A program made the position numbers and the translations under genes. Source: Gammaproteobacteria bacterium (GTDB taxonomy: Bacteria; Pseudomonadota; Gammaproteobacteria; Steroidobacterales; Steroidobacteraceae). Taken from it: DNA of 15,425 bases. Location: the NCBI GenBank assembly GCA_030039615.1, contig JASHVF010000016.1, positions 1 through 15,425 on the forward strand, in the 5' to 3' direction. The notes under the pieces are model-generated. The model was given only the letters and a program-made list of their open reading frames with translations, searched no databases and was not told the origin of the DNA. Below, one piece after another: positions 1 to 7,098 of the stretch. The first letter of the stretch is position 1; every line of letters starts with the position of its first letter.

Positions 1-1323
1 CGGGGCGGGCGCTGGCGCACCCGGCGCCTTGTTCCAGAGCTCCTCGAGGCGCTCGGGGCCGAGGCCGACGACCTGTGCGAGACGGCCGAGGAGCAGCTCG
101 CGGTAAACGCCCGCGGGCACCTTCTGATACAGCGGACGCGCGCTCTCGGCAAAACGCGCCCGGCCGTCGGCGTGCGACAGATCGCTCTGCTCGGAGAGCT
201 CGCGTACCAGGTATTCCGACAGCGGCAGTGCGCCCGCCAGGCGCAGCTCGAAAGCCTCCCTGCCCTCGGCTGCCACCAGCGTGTCCGGGTCATGTCCGTC
301 GGGCAGGAAGAGGAAACGGATCTGCCGTCCCTCGCGCGCTTCCGGCAGCGCTTGCTGCAGCGCGCGCCACGCGGCGGCGCGCCCGGCCCGGTCGCCGTCG
401 AAGGCGAACACCACTTCCGGAACCAGGCGGAAGATGCGGCGGAAGTGCTCAGCCGTGGTCGCGGTGCCGAGCGTCGCGACCGCATAGTCGATGCCTTCCT
501 GATGCAGCCGCACGGCGTCCATGTACCCTTCGACGATCACCAGGCGCTTGAGGCTCGAACGGGCGCGGCGCGTCTCGTAGAGGCCGTAGAGCTCGCGCCC
601 CTTGTGAAACAGCACCGTCTCGGGCGAGTTGAGGTACTTCGGCTCCCCGGCGTCGATGATGCGGCCGCCGAAGGCGATCACCCGGCCGCGCGTATCGCGG
701 ATCGGGAACATGATGCGGTCGCGGAAGCGGTCGTAGTGGCGATCGCTGAACTGCCCCTGGCCGCGCTCACGCTCGATGATGAGCCCGGTCTCGGTCAGGC
801 GCCGGCGCTGCGCGTCGTCGGCGCCGAAGCGCCGCAGCACCTCGTTCCAGGAGTTCGGCGCATAGCCAATCTGGAAGCGCTCGAGGGTCTGCGGCGTCAG
901 GCCGCGCCTGGCGAGATAGTCACGCGCGCGCGGCTCGCGGCCGAGGCACTCGGCATAGAAGCGCGCCACCTGCGCCATCAGCTCGTAGAGCGGCTCATCC
1001 GCACGCGGGGCGCCGGAGTCGCCGCCCTCGCGCGGCACCTCCAGCCCCAGGCGCGTGGCGAGCTCCTCGACCGCCTCGGGAAAGGCCAGGTGGTCGTAGT
1101 CCATGAGAAAGCCGAGCACCGTGCCGTGCTTGCCGCAGCCGAAGCAGTGATAGAACTGCTTGTCGGGGCTCACCCAGAAGGAAGGGGTCTTCTCGTTGTG
1201 GAACGGGCAGCAGGCCTTGTACTCGCGGCCGGCCTTCTTCAGCTGCACGCGCGCGCCGATGACCTCCACGATGTCGGCACGCGCGATGAGCTCGTCGATG
1301 AAGTGCTGCGGAATACGTCCCAA
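1..1323 (-). CDS. dnaG: DNA primase DnaG, 3' end cut off by the window
   Basis: DnaG makes the RNA primers for lagging-strand replication and works with the replicative helicase DnaB. The 441 residues visible contain the N-terminal CHC2 zinc finger (C39, H42, C60, C63, in the context ACCPFHNEKTPSF...HCFGCG) and the TOPRIM catalytic core. The core acidic residues fall at E265 (in VEGYMD), D309 and D311 (in FDGDR), the same numbers as in E. coli primase, so the start and frame are well supported. The C-terminal helicase-binding domain lies outside the window. The only in-frame start after an upstream stop codon is TTG at 1323, giving MGRIPQHFIDEL, one residue shorter than E. coli MAGRIP. A weak start would suit a protein needed in low copy number. 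It follows yqeY by 49 bases in the rpsU operon. A long opposite-strand open frame here is a shadow. Confidence 0.97.
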   Translation of the reverse strand, partial: MGRIPQHFIDELIARADIVEVIGARVQLKKAGREYKACCPFHNEKTPSFWVSPDKQFYHCFGCGKHGTVLGFLMDYDHLAFPEAVEELATRLGLEVPREGGDSGAPRADEPLYELMAQVARFYAECLGREPRARDYLARRGLTPQTLERFQIGYAPNSWNEVLRRFGADDAQRRRLTETGLIIERERGQGQFSDRHYDRFRDRIMFPIRDTRGRVIAFGGRIIDAGEPKYLNSPETVLFHKGRELYGLYETRRARSSLKRLVIVEGYMDAVRLHQEGIDYAVATLGTATTAEHFRRIFRLVPEVVFAFDGDRAGRAAAWRALQQALPEAREGRQIRFLFLPDGHDPDTLVAAEGREAFELRLAGALPLSEYLVRELSEQSDLSHADGRARFAESARPLYQKVPAGVYRELLLGRLAQVVGLGPERLEELWNKAPGAPAPAP

Positions 1324-1372
1324 GTGCGCCCCCGAGGCTACGCACCACGAAGACTGTGAACACTATAAGGAA

Positions 1373-1816
1373 TCAGCTCAGCTTCTGCCTGATCCGCGCG
1401 CTGACCGCGCCGAGGTCCGCGCGCCCCTGGGCCTTGGGTCTGACCAGCGCCATGACCTTGCCCATGTCCTTGACGGAGCTGGCGCCCGCCGCGGCGATCG
1501 ACTGCGTGATCAGCTCGTCGATCTCGGCATCGCTCATCTGCGAGGGGAGATAGCCCTGCAGTACGCCGATCTCGGCGGTCTCCTTGGCGACCAGATCCGC
1601 GCGGCCCCCGCTCTGGAACTGCGTGATGGCTTCGCGGCGCTGCTTGATCATCTTGTCGAGCACGGCCAGCACCTGCGCGTCGTCGAGCGTGATGCGCTCG
1701 TCGACCTCGCGCTGCTTGATGGCGGCGAGCGCCAGGCGGATGGTGGCGAGACGTTCCTTTTCCCCGGCCTTCATCGCCGTCTTCATGTCTGCGGTGATGC
1801 GGTCCTTGAGTGCCAT
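1373..1816 (-). CDS. GatB/YqeY domain-containing protein
   Basis: This 147-residue protein is the stand-alone YqeY form of the domain found at the C-terminus of the amidotransferase subunit GatB, where it contacts tRNA. Hallmarks are the N-terminal MALKDRITADMKTAMKAGEK helix, LATIRLALAAIKQREVD, the central YLPSQMSDAEI segment and the C-terminal VKDMGKVMALVRPKAQGRAD stretch. Length is normal for the family. The role of stand-alone YqeY is not settled; a tRNA- or translation-related function is inferred from the domain. It lies between rpsU and dnaG, an arrangement common in beta- and gammaproteobacteria but absent from E. coli. The ATG at 1816 is chosen by homology, since no strong ribosome-binding site is visible upstream. 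Confidence 0.93.
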   Translation of the reverse strand: MALKDRITADMKTAMKAGEKERLATIRLALAAIKQREVDERITLDDAQVLAVLDKMIKQRREAITQFQSGGRADLVAKETAEIGVLQGYLPSQMSDAEIDELITQSIAAAGASSVKDMGKVMALVRPKAQGRADLGAVSARIRQKLS

Positions 1817-1869
1817 GGATGGGTGAGCGGCGTCAGTCGCCGTCGGCAGCGTTGCGTCGAATCGGCTCG

Positions 1870-1885
1870 GAGGCCGCGCGGCCTC
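1870..1885 (-). other. Perfect palindrome at the end of rpsU, possible attenuator or processing hairpin
   Basis: The 16-base palindrome GAGGCCGCGCGGCCTC can fold as a 6-bp GC stem with a 4-base loop, overlapping the rpsU stop codon. No T-tract follows on the minus strand, so it is not a standard intrinsic terminator. E. coli has an internal terminator between rpsU and dnaG that lowers primase expression relative to S21. This hairpin is in the equivalent place and might act as a partial attenuator or protect the rpsU 3' end. That role is inference. Confidence 0.4.
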
Positions 1886-2093
1886 AGCGGCCGTTGCGCA
1901 CGCCGTCGCGGGAGACGCGCTTCATGTGGCGCTTGATGGCGGCCGCCTTCTTGCGCTTGCGCTCCTGCGTCGGCTTCTCGTAGAACTCGCGGCGGCGCAG
2001 CTCGGTGAGAATGCCCGCCTTCTCGCAAGCGCGCTTAAAGCGCCGCAGGGCGGCATCGAAGTACTCGTTCTCACGCACTCGCACGCTCGGCAT
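1884..2093 (-). CDS. rpsU: 30S ribosomal protein bS21
   Basis: This is the small basic protein S21 of the 30S subunit, which sits near the 16S rRNA 3' end and helps start translation. The 69-residue product begins MPSVRVRENEYFDAALRRFK and contains the family core CEKAGILTELRRREFYEKPT, followed by a Lys/Arg-rich tail (ERKRKKAAAIKRHMKR). E. coli S21 has 71 residues. A longer open frame extends upstream, but the ATG at 2093 gives the canonical N-terminus and has a GAGGT ribosome-binding site a few bases before it. It is the first gene of the rpsU-yqeY-dnaG operon and is divergent from tsaD. Confidence 0.97.
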   Translation of the reverse strand: MPSVRVRENEYFDAALRRFKRACEKAGILTELRRREFYEKPTQERKRKKAAAIKRHMKRVSRDGVRNGR

Positions 2094-2176
2094 CGAAACC
2101 TCAAGTCGTTGACGGACAAGGAAATAGCACCCGCGCCCGGCGGAAAGCCCAAAGGCACGCCGCACGGGGGCGGGGG

Positions 2177-2205
2177 ATTCTACGGGAGGAGGGCAGCAAA
2201 GGCAA
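2177..2205 (-). promoter_or_regulatory. Sigma-70-type promoter of the rpsU-yqeY-dnaG operon
   Basis: On the minus strand, TTGCCT (complement of 2200-2205, 4/6 match to TTGACA) is followed after exactly 17 bases by TAGAAT (complement of 2177-2182, 5/6 match to TATAAT). Transcription would start near 2170, giving a leader of about 75 bases before rpsU. It lies in the divergent rpsU/tsaD spacer, where a promoter is expected. The spacing and matches are seen; promoter activity is inferred. Confidence 0.55.
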
Positions 2206-2268
2206 AAGCCCTCTTCGGCGTCCGCGCACCAGGGCACGATGCCGTGGCTGGCGGCTTCCCGGGCGATC

Positions 2269-2274
2269 TAGAAT
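2269..2274 (+). promoter_or_regulatory. Candidate -10 box directly before tsaD
   Basis: TAGAAT ends only 7 bases before the tsaD ATG. If it works as a -10 element, transcription would begin at or next to the start codon and tsaD mRNA would be leaderless or nearly so. No clear -35 hexamer lies at 16-19 bases upstream, and there is no Shine-Dalgarno sequence before this ATG. Confidence 0.35.
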
Positions 2275-2281
2275 TTCCGCC

Positions 2282-3304
2282 ATGCGCGTACTCGCCATCG
2301 AATCCTCCTGTGACGAGAGCGCCGCCGCCGTGCTGGACGCGGAAGCGGGCCTGCTCGCGCACGAGCTCTACAGCCAGGTCGAGCTGCATCGCACCTACGG
2401 CGGCGTCGTGCCGGAGCTCGCCTCGCGCGATCACGTGCGCCGCCTGCTGCCGCTGGTGAAGACGGCGCTGGCGCGCGCGCTGACGCCGCCCGGCGACCTT
2501 GCCGGCATCGCCTACACCGCGGGACCCGGACTCATCGGCGCGCTGCTCACCGGCGCCTCGCTGGCGCGGAGCCTCGCCTACGCCCTGCGGATCCCGGCGA
2601 TCGGTGTGCACCACCTCGAAGGGCACCTGCTGGCGCCGCTGCTCGAGAGGGACCCGCCGCCTTTTCCGCACGTGGCGCTGCTGGTCTCCGGCGGCCATAC
2701 GCAGCTCATCGAAGTCGCCGCGATCGGCAGCTATCGCGTGCTCGGCGAGACCCGCGATGATGCGGCGGGCGAGGCCTTCGACAAGACCGCCAAACTCCTC
2801 GGCTTGCCCTATCCGGGCGGCCCACAGCTCGCAGAGCTGGCACGGCGAGGTACCGCGGGCGCTTTCACCTTCCCGCGGCCGATGCTCGACCGCCCGGGGC
2901 TGGAATTCAGCTTCTCGGGCCTGAAGACCGCGGCGCTGCACGCGGTGCGCGGCGCCGCGCCGCTCACCGAGCAGCGGCGCGCCGACATCGCGCGCGCCGT
3001 CGAGGAGGCGATCGTCGACACGCTCAGCGCCAAGGCGCTGCGGGCGCTCGAGTACACCGGGCTCAGGGCCCTGGTGGTGTCGGGCGGTGTGAGCGCCAAC
3101 CACTCGCTGCGCGAGCGGCTGTCCGCCGCGGCCCGCGGGCACGGGGCGCGCGTGTACTATCCGCGCCTCGAGTTCTGCACCGACAACGCGGCGATGATTG
3201 CGGTGGCCGGGCTCGCGCGCCTCAGGGCCGGCCAGCACGACGGCCTGGCCATCGAGGCGCGCGCTCAATGGCCGCTCGCCTCACTGCCGCCGCTGGCGGC
3301 CTGA
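2282..3304 (+). CDS. tsaD: tRNA N6-threonylcarbamoyladenosine transferase TsaD
   Basis: TsaD transfers the threonylcarbamoyl group from threonylcarbamoyl-AMP to A37 of ANN-decoding tRNAs, acting with TsaB and TsaE in the cytoplasm. The 340-residue protein has the Kae1/TsaD ASKHA fold. Visible landmarks are the N-terminal MRVLAIESSCDES phosphate loop, the metal-binding histidines H111 and H115 in VHHLEGH, LVSGGHTQL near residue 135, FDKTAKLLGLPYPGGP, FSFSGLKTA, VSGGVSANHSLR, and the third metal ligand D301 in CTDNAAMIA. Length matches the E. coli protein. It is divergent from rpsU, as in many gammaproteobacteria. Stop to folB start is 24 bases, so tsaD-folB-folK are probably co-transcribed. 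Confidence 0.97.
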   Translation: MRVLAIESSCDESAAAVLDAEAGLLAHELYSQVELHRTYGGVVPELASRDHVRRLLPLVKTALARALTPPGDLAGIAYTAGPGLIGALLTGASLARSLAYALRIPAIGVHHLEGHLLAPLLERDPPPFPHVALLVSGGHTQLIEVAAIGSYRVLGETRDDAAGEAFDKTAKLLGLPYPGGPQLAELARRGTAGAFTFPRPMLDRPGLEFSFSGLKTAALHAVRGAAPLTEQRRADIARAVEEAIVDTLSAKALRALEYTGLRALVVSGGVSANHSLRERLSAAARGHGARVYYPRLEFCTDNAAMIAVAGLARLRAGQHDGLAIEARAQWPLASLPPLAA

Positions 3305-3328
3305 AGTCCCAAGCGTTGCGCACCTGAC

Positions 3329-3709
3329 ATGACACAGCCCTCCGGCGACCGCATCTTTCTGCACGGCCTGACCGCCGACTGCATCATCGGCTTCATCGAC
3401 TGGGAACGGCGCGTGCGCCAGACCGTCGTGGTCGATCTCGAGATGCCGGTCGACTGCGCCCATGCCGCGATCTCCGACGAGGTTGCCGACACGCTCGACT
3501 ACAAGAAGGTGGCGAAGCGGGCGCTCGAGTTCATCCGCGGCTCGGAATTCAAACTGGTCGAGACGCTGGCGCACCGCCTGGCGCTGGTGATACTCGCCGA
3601 GTTCGGCGTCGAGTGGGTACGCATCTCGCTCAACAAGCCGGGCGCCATCCGCAACTCGCGCGACGTCGGCGTGATGATCGAGCGTACGCGCGCCGACCTG
3701 CCGCGCTGA
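3329..3709 (+). CDS. folB: Dihydroneopterin aldolase
   Basis: FolB cleaves 7,8-dihydroneopterin to 6-hydroxymethyl-7,8-dihydropterin and glycolaldehyde, in tetrahydrofolate synthesis. The 126-residue protein matches E. coli FolB along its length: IGFIDWERRVRQ, EVADTLDYKKV, KLVETLAHRLA and VRISLNKPGAIRNSRDVGV. Residues aligning with the S. aureus aldolase active site are present: E26 (DWER), Y58 (DYKK), E78 (LVET) and K103 (NKPG). The ATG at 3329 gives a normal N-terminus, but no clear ribosome-binding site precedes it. folK, the next enzyme of the pathway, starts 9 bases after the stop. The plsY gene that separates tsaD and folB in E. coli is absent. Confidence 0.95.
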   Translation: MTQPSGDRIFLHGLTADCIIGFIDWERRVRQTVVVDLEMPVDCAHAAISDEVADTLDYKKVAKRALEFIRGSEFKLVETLAHRLALVILAEFGVEWVRISLNKPGAIRNSRDVGVMIERTRADLPR

Positions 3710-3718
3710 GCGCCACCG

Positions 3719-4210
3719 ATGCCTGAGGTTTACGTCGCCGCGGGCAGCAACGTCGAGCCCGAGCGCCGCATGCGGCAGGCGGTCACCGAGCTCGCGCGCG
3801 AGTTCCCCGGGGTGCGTTTCTCCTCCTGGTATCGCAACGCGGCCGTCGGCTTCGACGGCGACGACTTCATCAACCTGGTGGCGGGCTTCACTACCGCGCT
3901 GCCGGTGCACGCGGTGCTCGAGCGGCTGCACGCGATCGAGCGCCGCTGCGGCAGGCCGCGCGATGCGCCGCGCTGGGCGCCGCGCTCGATGGATCTCGAC
4001 GTGCTGCTCTACGGCGACCTCAGCTGCGAGGAGCCGGGGCTCAAGCTGCCGCGGCCGGATCTCCTCAAGCGCGCCTACATGCTCGGGCCGCTCGCCGAGC
4101 TCGCGCCTGCCGTGGTGCACCCCAGCGCCGGACTCACGATCGGCGAGCTGTGGCGGCGCTTCGATCAGGGCGCGCATCGGCTCGAGCGGCTGCCCGCGGT
4201 CGGCGCTTGA
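3719..4210 (+). CDS. folK: 2-amino-4-hydroxy-6-hydroxymethyldihydropteridine pyrophosphokinase (HPPK)
   Basis: FolK moves pyrophosphate from ATP to 6-hydroxymethyl-7,8-dihydropterin, the product of FolB, to make the substrate of dihydropteroate synthase. The 163-residue protein has the N-terminal VYVAAGSNVEPE, the AVGFDGDDFINLV segment and the HPPK signature RWAPRSMDLDVLLYGD, with magnesium-binding D92 and D94. It ends with LKLPRPDLLKRAYMLGPLAELAP, where families usually have PHP..ERxFVLxPL. It sits 9 bases after folB, consistent with translational coupling, and no strong ribosome-binding site is visible. It converges on the pteridine reductase gene, with 11 bases between the two stop codons. 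Confidence 0.95.
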   Translation: MPEVYVAAGSNVEPERRMRQAVTELAREFPGVRFSSWYRNAAVGFDGDDFINLVAGFTTALPVHAVLERLHAIERRCGRPRDAPRWAPRSMDLDVLLYGDLSCEEPGLKLPRPDLLKRAYMLGPLAELAPAVVHPSAGLTIGELWRRFDQGAHRLERLPAVGA

Positions 4211-4221
4211 GAGGCTCAGTG

Positions 4222-5010
4222 CTACCAGCCGATGCTGCGCCCGCCGTCGACCGCGAGGATCTGGCCCGTGACGTAGGGCGCATCCGCCGCGAAGTACAGG
4301 CAGGCGCGCGCCACATCGGCCGCGGAGCCCGGGCGCCTGAGCGCGGTGCGCTCGAGGATCTTCGCCTGGAGCGCATGGTCGAGCCCTTCCTCGGGCCAGA
4401 GCACCGGTCCCGGCGCGACCGCGTTCACCCGCACGTGCGGCCCGAGCTCGCGCGCCAGCGAACGCGTGAGCATGATGACGCCGGCCTTGGCGAGGCTGTA
4501 CACCACGTAGCGGCGCAGCGGCCGCATGCCGTGGATGTCCGCGAGATTAATAATGAGTCCGCCGCGCGCATGCAGTGCGCCGGCGGCGGCCTGGGCCAGG
4601 AACAGCGGTGCCTTGAGGTTGGTGCCGACGAGATCGTCCCATTCAGACTCGTCGATCTCTCCGACGGGCGTTGGATAGAAAGTCGAGGCATTGTTGACGA
4701 GGATGTCGAGCGCCCCGAAGGCCTCGAGCGCGCCGCCGATCAGCTGCGCATGCTGCGTCACGTCGAGGAGGTCGCATTCCGCGAGGCGCACCGAGCCGGG
4801 GCGCCGCGCGTCGAGCTCGGCCGCGAGGCGCTCCGCGTCCGCGCCGGACTTGTGATAGTGCACCATCACATTGGCCCCGGCGCCGTGCAGCACCCGCACG
4901 ATGCTGGCGCCGATGCGCCGTGCCGCGCCGGTGACCAGCGCGGTCTTGCCGGCGAGCGCGCTGCTCGGCGGCGGAAGCTCGGTGGCCGGGTCGGATATCT
5001 CGCGCGCCAT
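4222..5010 (-). CDS. Pteridine reductase, PTR1/FolM-type short-chain dehydrogenase
   Basis: This 262-residue NADPH-dependent short-chain dehydrogenase has the Rossmann motif TGAARRIG (27-34), VHYHKS (NADPH choice) and VNNAST (105-110). The catalytic set is D158, Y171 and K175. D158 takes the place of the usual SDR serine and lies 13 residues before the Tyr, exactly as Asp181/Tyr194/Lys198 in Leishmania PTR1. That argues for reduction of dihydropteridines (dihydromonapterin or dihydrofolate) rather than a generic alcohol substrate. Adjacent folB and folK support a pterin role, although it is on the opposite strand. The ATG at 5010 leaves about 20 extra residues before the Rossmann fold, but no later ATG exists. 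No Shine-Dalgarno is visible before it, and only 11 bases separate it from the divergent methyltransferase start. Confidence 0.88.
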   Translation of the reverse strand: MAREISDPATELPPPSSALAGKTALVTGAARRIGASIVRVLHGAGANVMVHYHKSGADAERLAAELDARRPGSVRLAECDLLDVTQHAQLIGGALEAFGALDILVNNASTFYPTPVGEIDESEWDDLVGTNLKAPLFLAQAAAGALHARGGLIINLADIHGMRPLRRYVVYSLAKAGVIMLTRSLARELGPHVRVNAVAPGPVLWPEEGLDHALQAKILERTALRRPGSAADVARACLYFAADAPYVTGQILAVDGGRSIGW

Positions 5011-5021
5011 GGGGAGGGATT

Positions 5022-6209
5022 ATGAGCGTATCCGGCGCGCGCTCAATGCTCCCTGCGCTCACGCCCGATGAGCAGCGCCACAGCGAGGCGGTCGCGGCCG
5101 CGATCCGCGCCGCGATCACCGCCGCCGGTGGCTGGCTGTCCTTCGAGCGCTTCATGGAGCTCGCGCTCTACGCGCCCGGGCTCGGCTACTACAGCGCCGG
5201 CGCATTCAAGCTCGGGCCGGGGGGCGATTTCGTCACCGCCCCGGAGATGTCGACGCTCTTCGGCGGCTGCCTGGCAGCCGAGTGCGCGGCGGTGCTCGCC
5301 GCGACGGATGGCGAGATCCTCGAACTCGGTGCCGGCACCGGCGCGCTGGCGGCCTCGCTCCTGAGCGCGCTCGATGCCCGGGGTGCGCTGCCGCGACGCT
5401 ACGCGATCCTCGAGGTGAGCGCCGATCTGGCCGCGCGCCAGCGTGCGCGCCTCGGGACGCTCGCGCCGCATTTGCGCGAGCGCCTCGTGTGGCCCGAGCG
5501 GTTGCCGGATGCGCCTCTGCGCGGGGTGATCCTTGCCAATGAAGTCGCGGACGCGCTGCCGGTGCGGCGCTTCACGCTCCGCGGCGGGGAGTTGCAGGAG
5601 CTCGGAGTCGCACTGGCCTCAGACGGGGCGCTGCAGGACGCCGCGCGGCCGCCCGATGAGCGCCTCGCCGCGGCCTGCCGTGCGCTGCTCGGCGAGCGGC
5701 CGGGCGAGCTGCTGCCTCAGGGCTATACCTCGGAGGTCAACCTGCGCCTCGCGCCCTGGATCGCCTCGCTCGGCGCATGCCTCGAGCGGGGCGCGCTGCT
5801 GCTCATCGACTACGGGTTGCCGCGCTCGCACTACTATCACCCGCAGCGCGCCGCCGGCACGCTGCGCTGTCATTTCCGCCAGCGCGCCCATGACGATCCA
5901 CTCATCAACCTGGGTCTGCAGGACATCACTGCCTGGGTCGACTTCACGCGCCTCGCCGAGGCGGCCGTCGATGCCGGGCTCGAGGTGAGCGGCTTCGCCA
6001 CCCAGGCGGCGTTCCTGGGCGCACTCGGGCTCGAGCGTCTGCTGGCTGCGGCGCCCGATGCGGTAGCGCACGCCCGGCTCGCCGGCGAGGCGCGCCGGCT
6101 CGTCATGCCGGAGGAGATGGGCGAGGCGTTCAAGGTGATGGCGCTGACGCGCGGCTACCATGCGCCGCTCGCGGGTTTCGCGTGGCAGGATCTGCGGCGC
6201 CTTCTCTGA
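5022..6209 (+). CDS. MidA/NDUFAF7-family SAM-dependent methyltransferase
   Basis: The 395-residue protein belongs to the DUF185/Methyltransf_28 family. Visible features are the family-specific GDFVTAPEMSTLFG block (about 68-81), the SAM-binding ILELGAGTGALA (99-110), the ANEVADALPVRRF block (about 172-184), and LLLIDYGLPRSHYYHP. The human member NDUFAF7 dimethylates an arginine of the complex I subunit NDUFS2 during assembly; the bacterial substrate is not established. An ATG at 5022 with GGAGG about 5 bases upstream decides the start; a second in-frame ATG at 5046 is less well supported. uppP follows after 22 bases. The adjacent pteridine reductase is divergent, so any promoter for this gene must lie inside that gene's 5' end. 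Confidence 0.88.
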   Translation: MSVSGARSMLPALTPDEQRHSEAVAAAIRAAITAAGGWLSFERFMELALYAPGLGYYSAGAFKLGPGGDFVTAPEMSTLFGGCLAAECAAVLAATDGEILELGAGTGALAASLLSALDARGALPRRYAILEVSADLAARQRARLGTLAPHLRERLVWPERLPDAPLRGVILANEVADALPVRRFTLRGGELQELGVALASDGALQDAARPPDERLAAACRALLGERPGELLPQGYTSEVNLRLAPWIASLGACLERGALLLIDYGLPRSHYYHPQRAAGTLRCHFRQRAHDDPLINLGLQDITAWVDFTRLAEAAVDAGLEVSGFATQAAFLGALGLERLLAAAPDAVAHARLAGEARRLVMPEEMGEAFKVMALTRGYHAPLAGFAWQDLRRLL

Positions 6210-6219
6210 TACGGACGGT

Positions 6220-6225
6220 TAGAAT
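6220..6225 (+). promoter_or_regulatory. TAGAAT box 6 bases before uppP
   Basis: This is the same TAGAAT hexamer seen before tsaD, rpsU and the HtrA-type protease gene, here only 6 bases before the uppP ATG. A -10 at this distance would produce a leaderless transcript. No convincing -35 is visible, and uppP may also be read from the upstream methyltransferase gene, so this is only a candidate. Confidence 0.25.
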
Positions 6226-6231
6226 GATTGG

Positions 6232-7098
6232 ATGGATATGACACTGCTCAAGGTGATCGTGCTCGCGGTGGTGCAGGGCCTGGCGGAGCTGCTGCCGGTG
6301 TCGAGCTCCGCGCACGTAGTCGTCGTGGAAAAGATCCTGGGACTCGATCCCTCATCGCCGCCGATGACGCTGCTGCTCGTCATGCTCCATACCGGCACCA
6401 TGGTCGCGGTGATTCTTTATTTCTGGCGCGAGTGGCGCACGGTCTACTTCCAGAGCGCCGCCGCGTTCCGCGCCTTTCTCTGGCTGATCGTGGTCGCGAC
6501 CGCTCTCACGGGCGTCGTCGGCTGGGGAGTGAAAGAGGTGGTCGAGCACACGCTGCTCGCCGGCGTCCCGCATGCGCAGATCGAGGATCTCTTCGGTCAC
6601 CTCGAGTTCATCGCACCGGCGCTGGCCGCGGCCGGCATCCTCATCGTGATCGCGGGGCTGCGGGAGAGGAAACACACGACGCTCGCGGCGGCGGAGCTCA
6701 CGGTACGGCGCGCCGCCGTCATCGGCGCCGTGCAGGGCCTGTGTCTGCCGTTCCGCGGCTTCTCGCGCTCCGGCGCCACCATCTCGACCGGCATGCTGCT
6801 CGGGGTCGCCAAGTCGCGTGCCGAGGCTTTCAGCTTCGCGCTCGCCGTGGTGCTCACCCCCGCGGTGGTGGCGCGCGAGGCGAAGCGCCTCGTGGATGCG
6901 GCTCACGCGGGTGCCGCCGGCGACCTGAGCGGGGTCGTGTGGCTCACGGTGGTCGGTGCGGTGGTGGCGCTGCTCGCCGGGCTGCTCGCGCTGCGCTGGC
7001 TGAGCCGCTGGCTCGAGGCCGGCCGCTGGTATCTCTTCGGCATCTACTGCCTGGCGGCGGCCGCCGCCGTGGCGCTGCTGCACCGCGCCGGCTACTGA
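6232..7098 (+). CDS. uppP: Undecaprenyl-diphosphate phosphatase (BacA/UppP family)
   Basis: This integral membrane enzyme removes a phosphate from undecaprenyl pyrophosphate so that the lipid carrier can be reused for peptidoglycan and other envelope polymers. The 288-residue protein has many hydrophobic segments. It shows the two family motifs: QGLAELLPVSSSAH (15-28), with Q15 and E19 in the (E/Q)xxxE pattern, and RGFSRSGATIS near residue 178. In E. coli the second motif reads PGFSRSGAT; here the proline is arginine (LPFRGFSRSG), so this belongs to a divergent subgroup. C-terminal FALAVVLTPAVV is also typical. ATGs at 6232 and 6238 are both possible starts. Its stop codon overlaps the 3' end of convergent cca by 7 bases. 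Confidence 0.92.
   Translation: MDMTLLKVIVLAVVQGLAELLPVSSSAHVVVVEKILGLDPSSPPMTLLLVMLHTGTMVAVILYFWREWRTVYFQSAAAFRAFLWLIVVATALTGVVGWGVKEVVEHTLLAGVPHAQIEDLFGHLEFIAPALAAAGILIVIAGLRERKHTTLAAAELTVRRAAVIGAVQGLCLPFRGFSRSGATISTGMLLGVAKSRAEAFSFALAVVLTPAVVAREAKRLVDAAHAGAAGDLSGVVWLTVVGAVVALLAGLLALRWLSRWLEAGRWYLFGIYCLAAAAAVALLHRAGY

Noticed and set aside
172..1359. A 395-codon plus-strand open frame opposite dnaG
   Set aside because: It is codon-aligned antisense to dnaG, whose zinc finger and TOPRIM residues are intact; no family resemblance in the antisense product.
2180..3268. A 362-codon minus-strand open frame opposite tsaD (and similar long frames opposite folB/folK, cca and the protease)
   Set aside because: All are antisense shadows of well-identified genes with biased Arg/Ala-rich translations.
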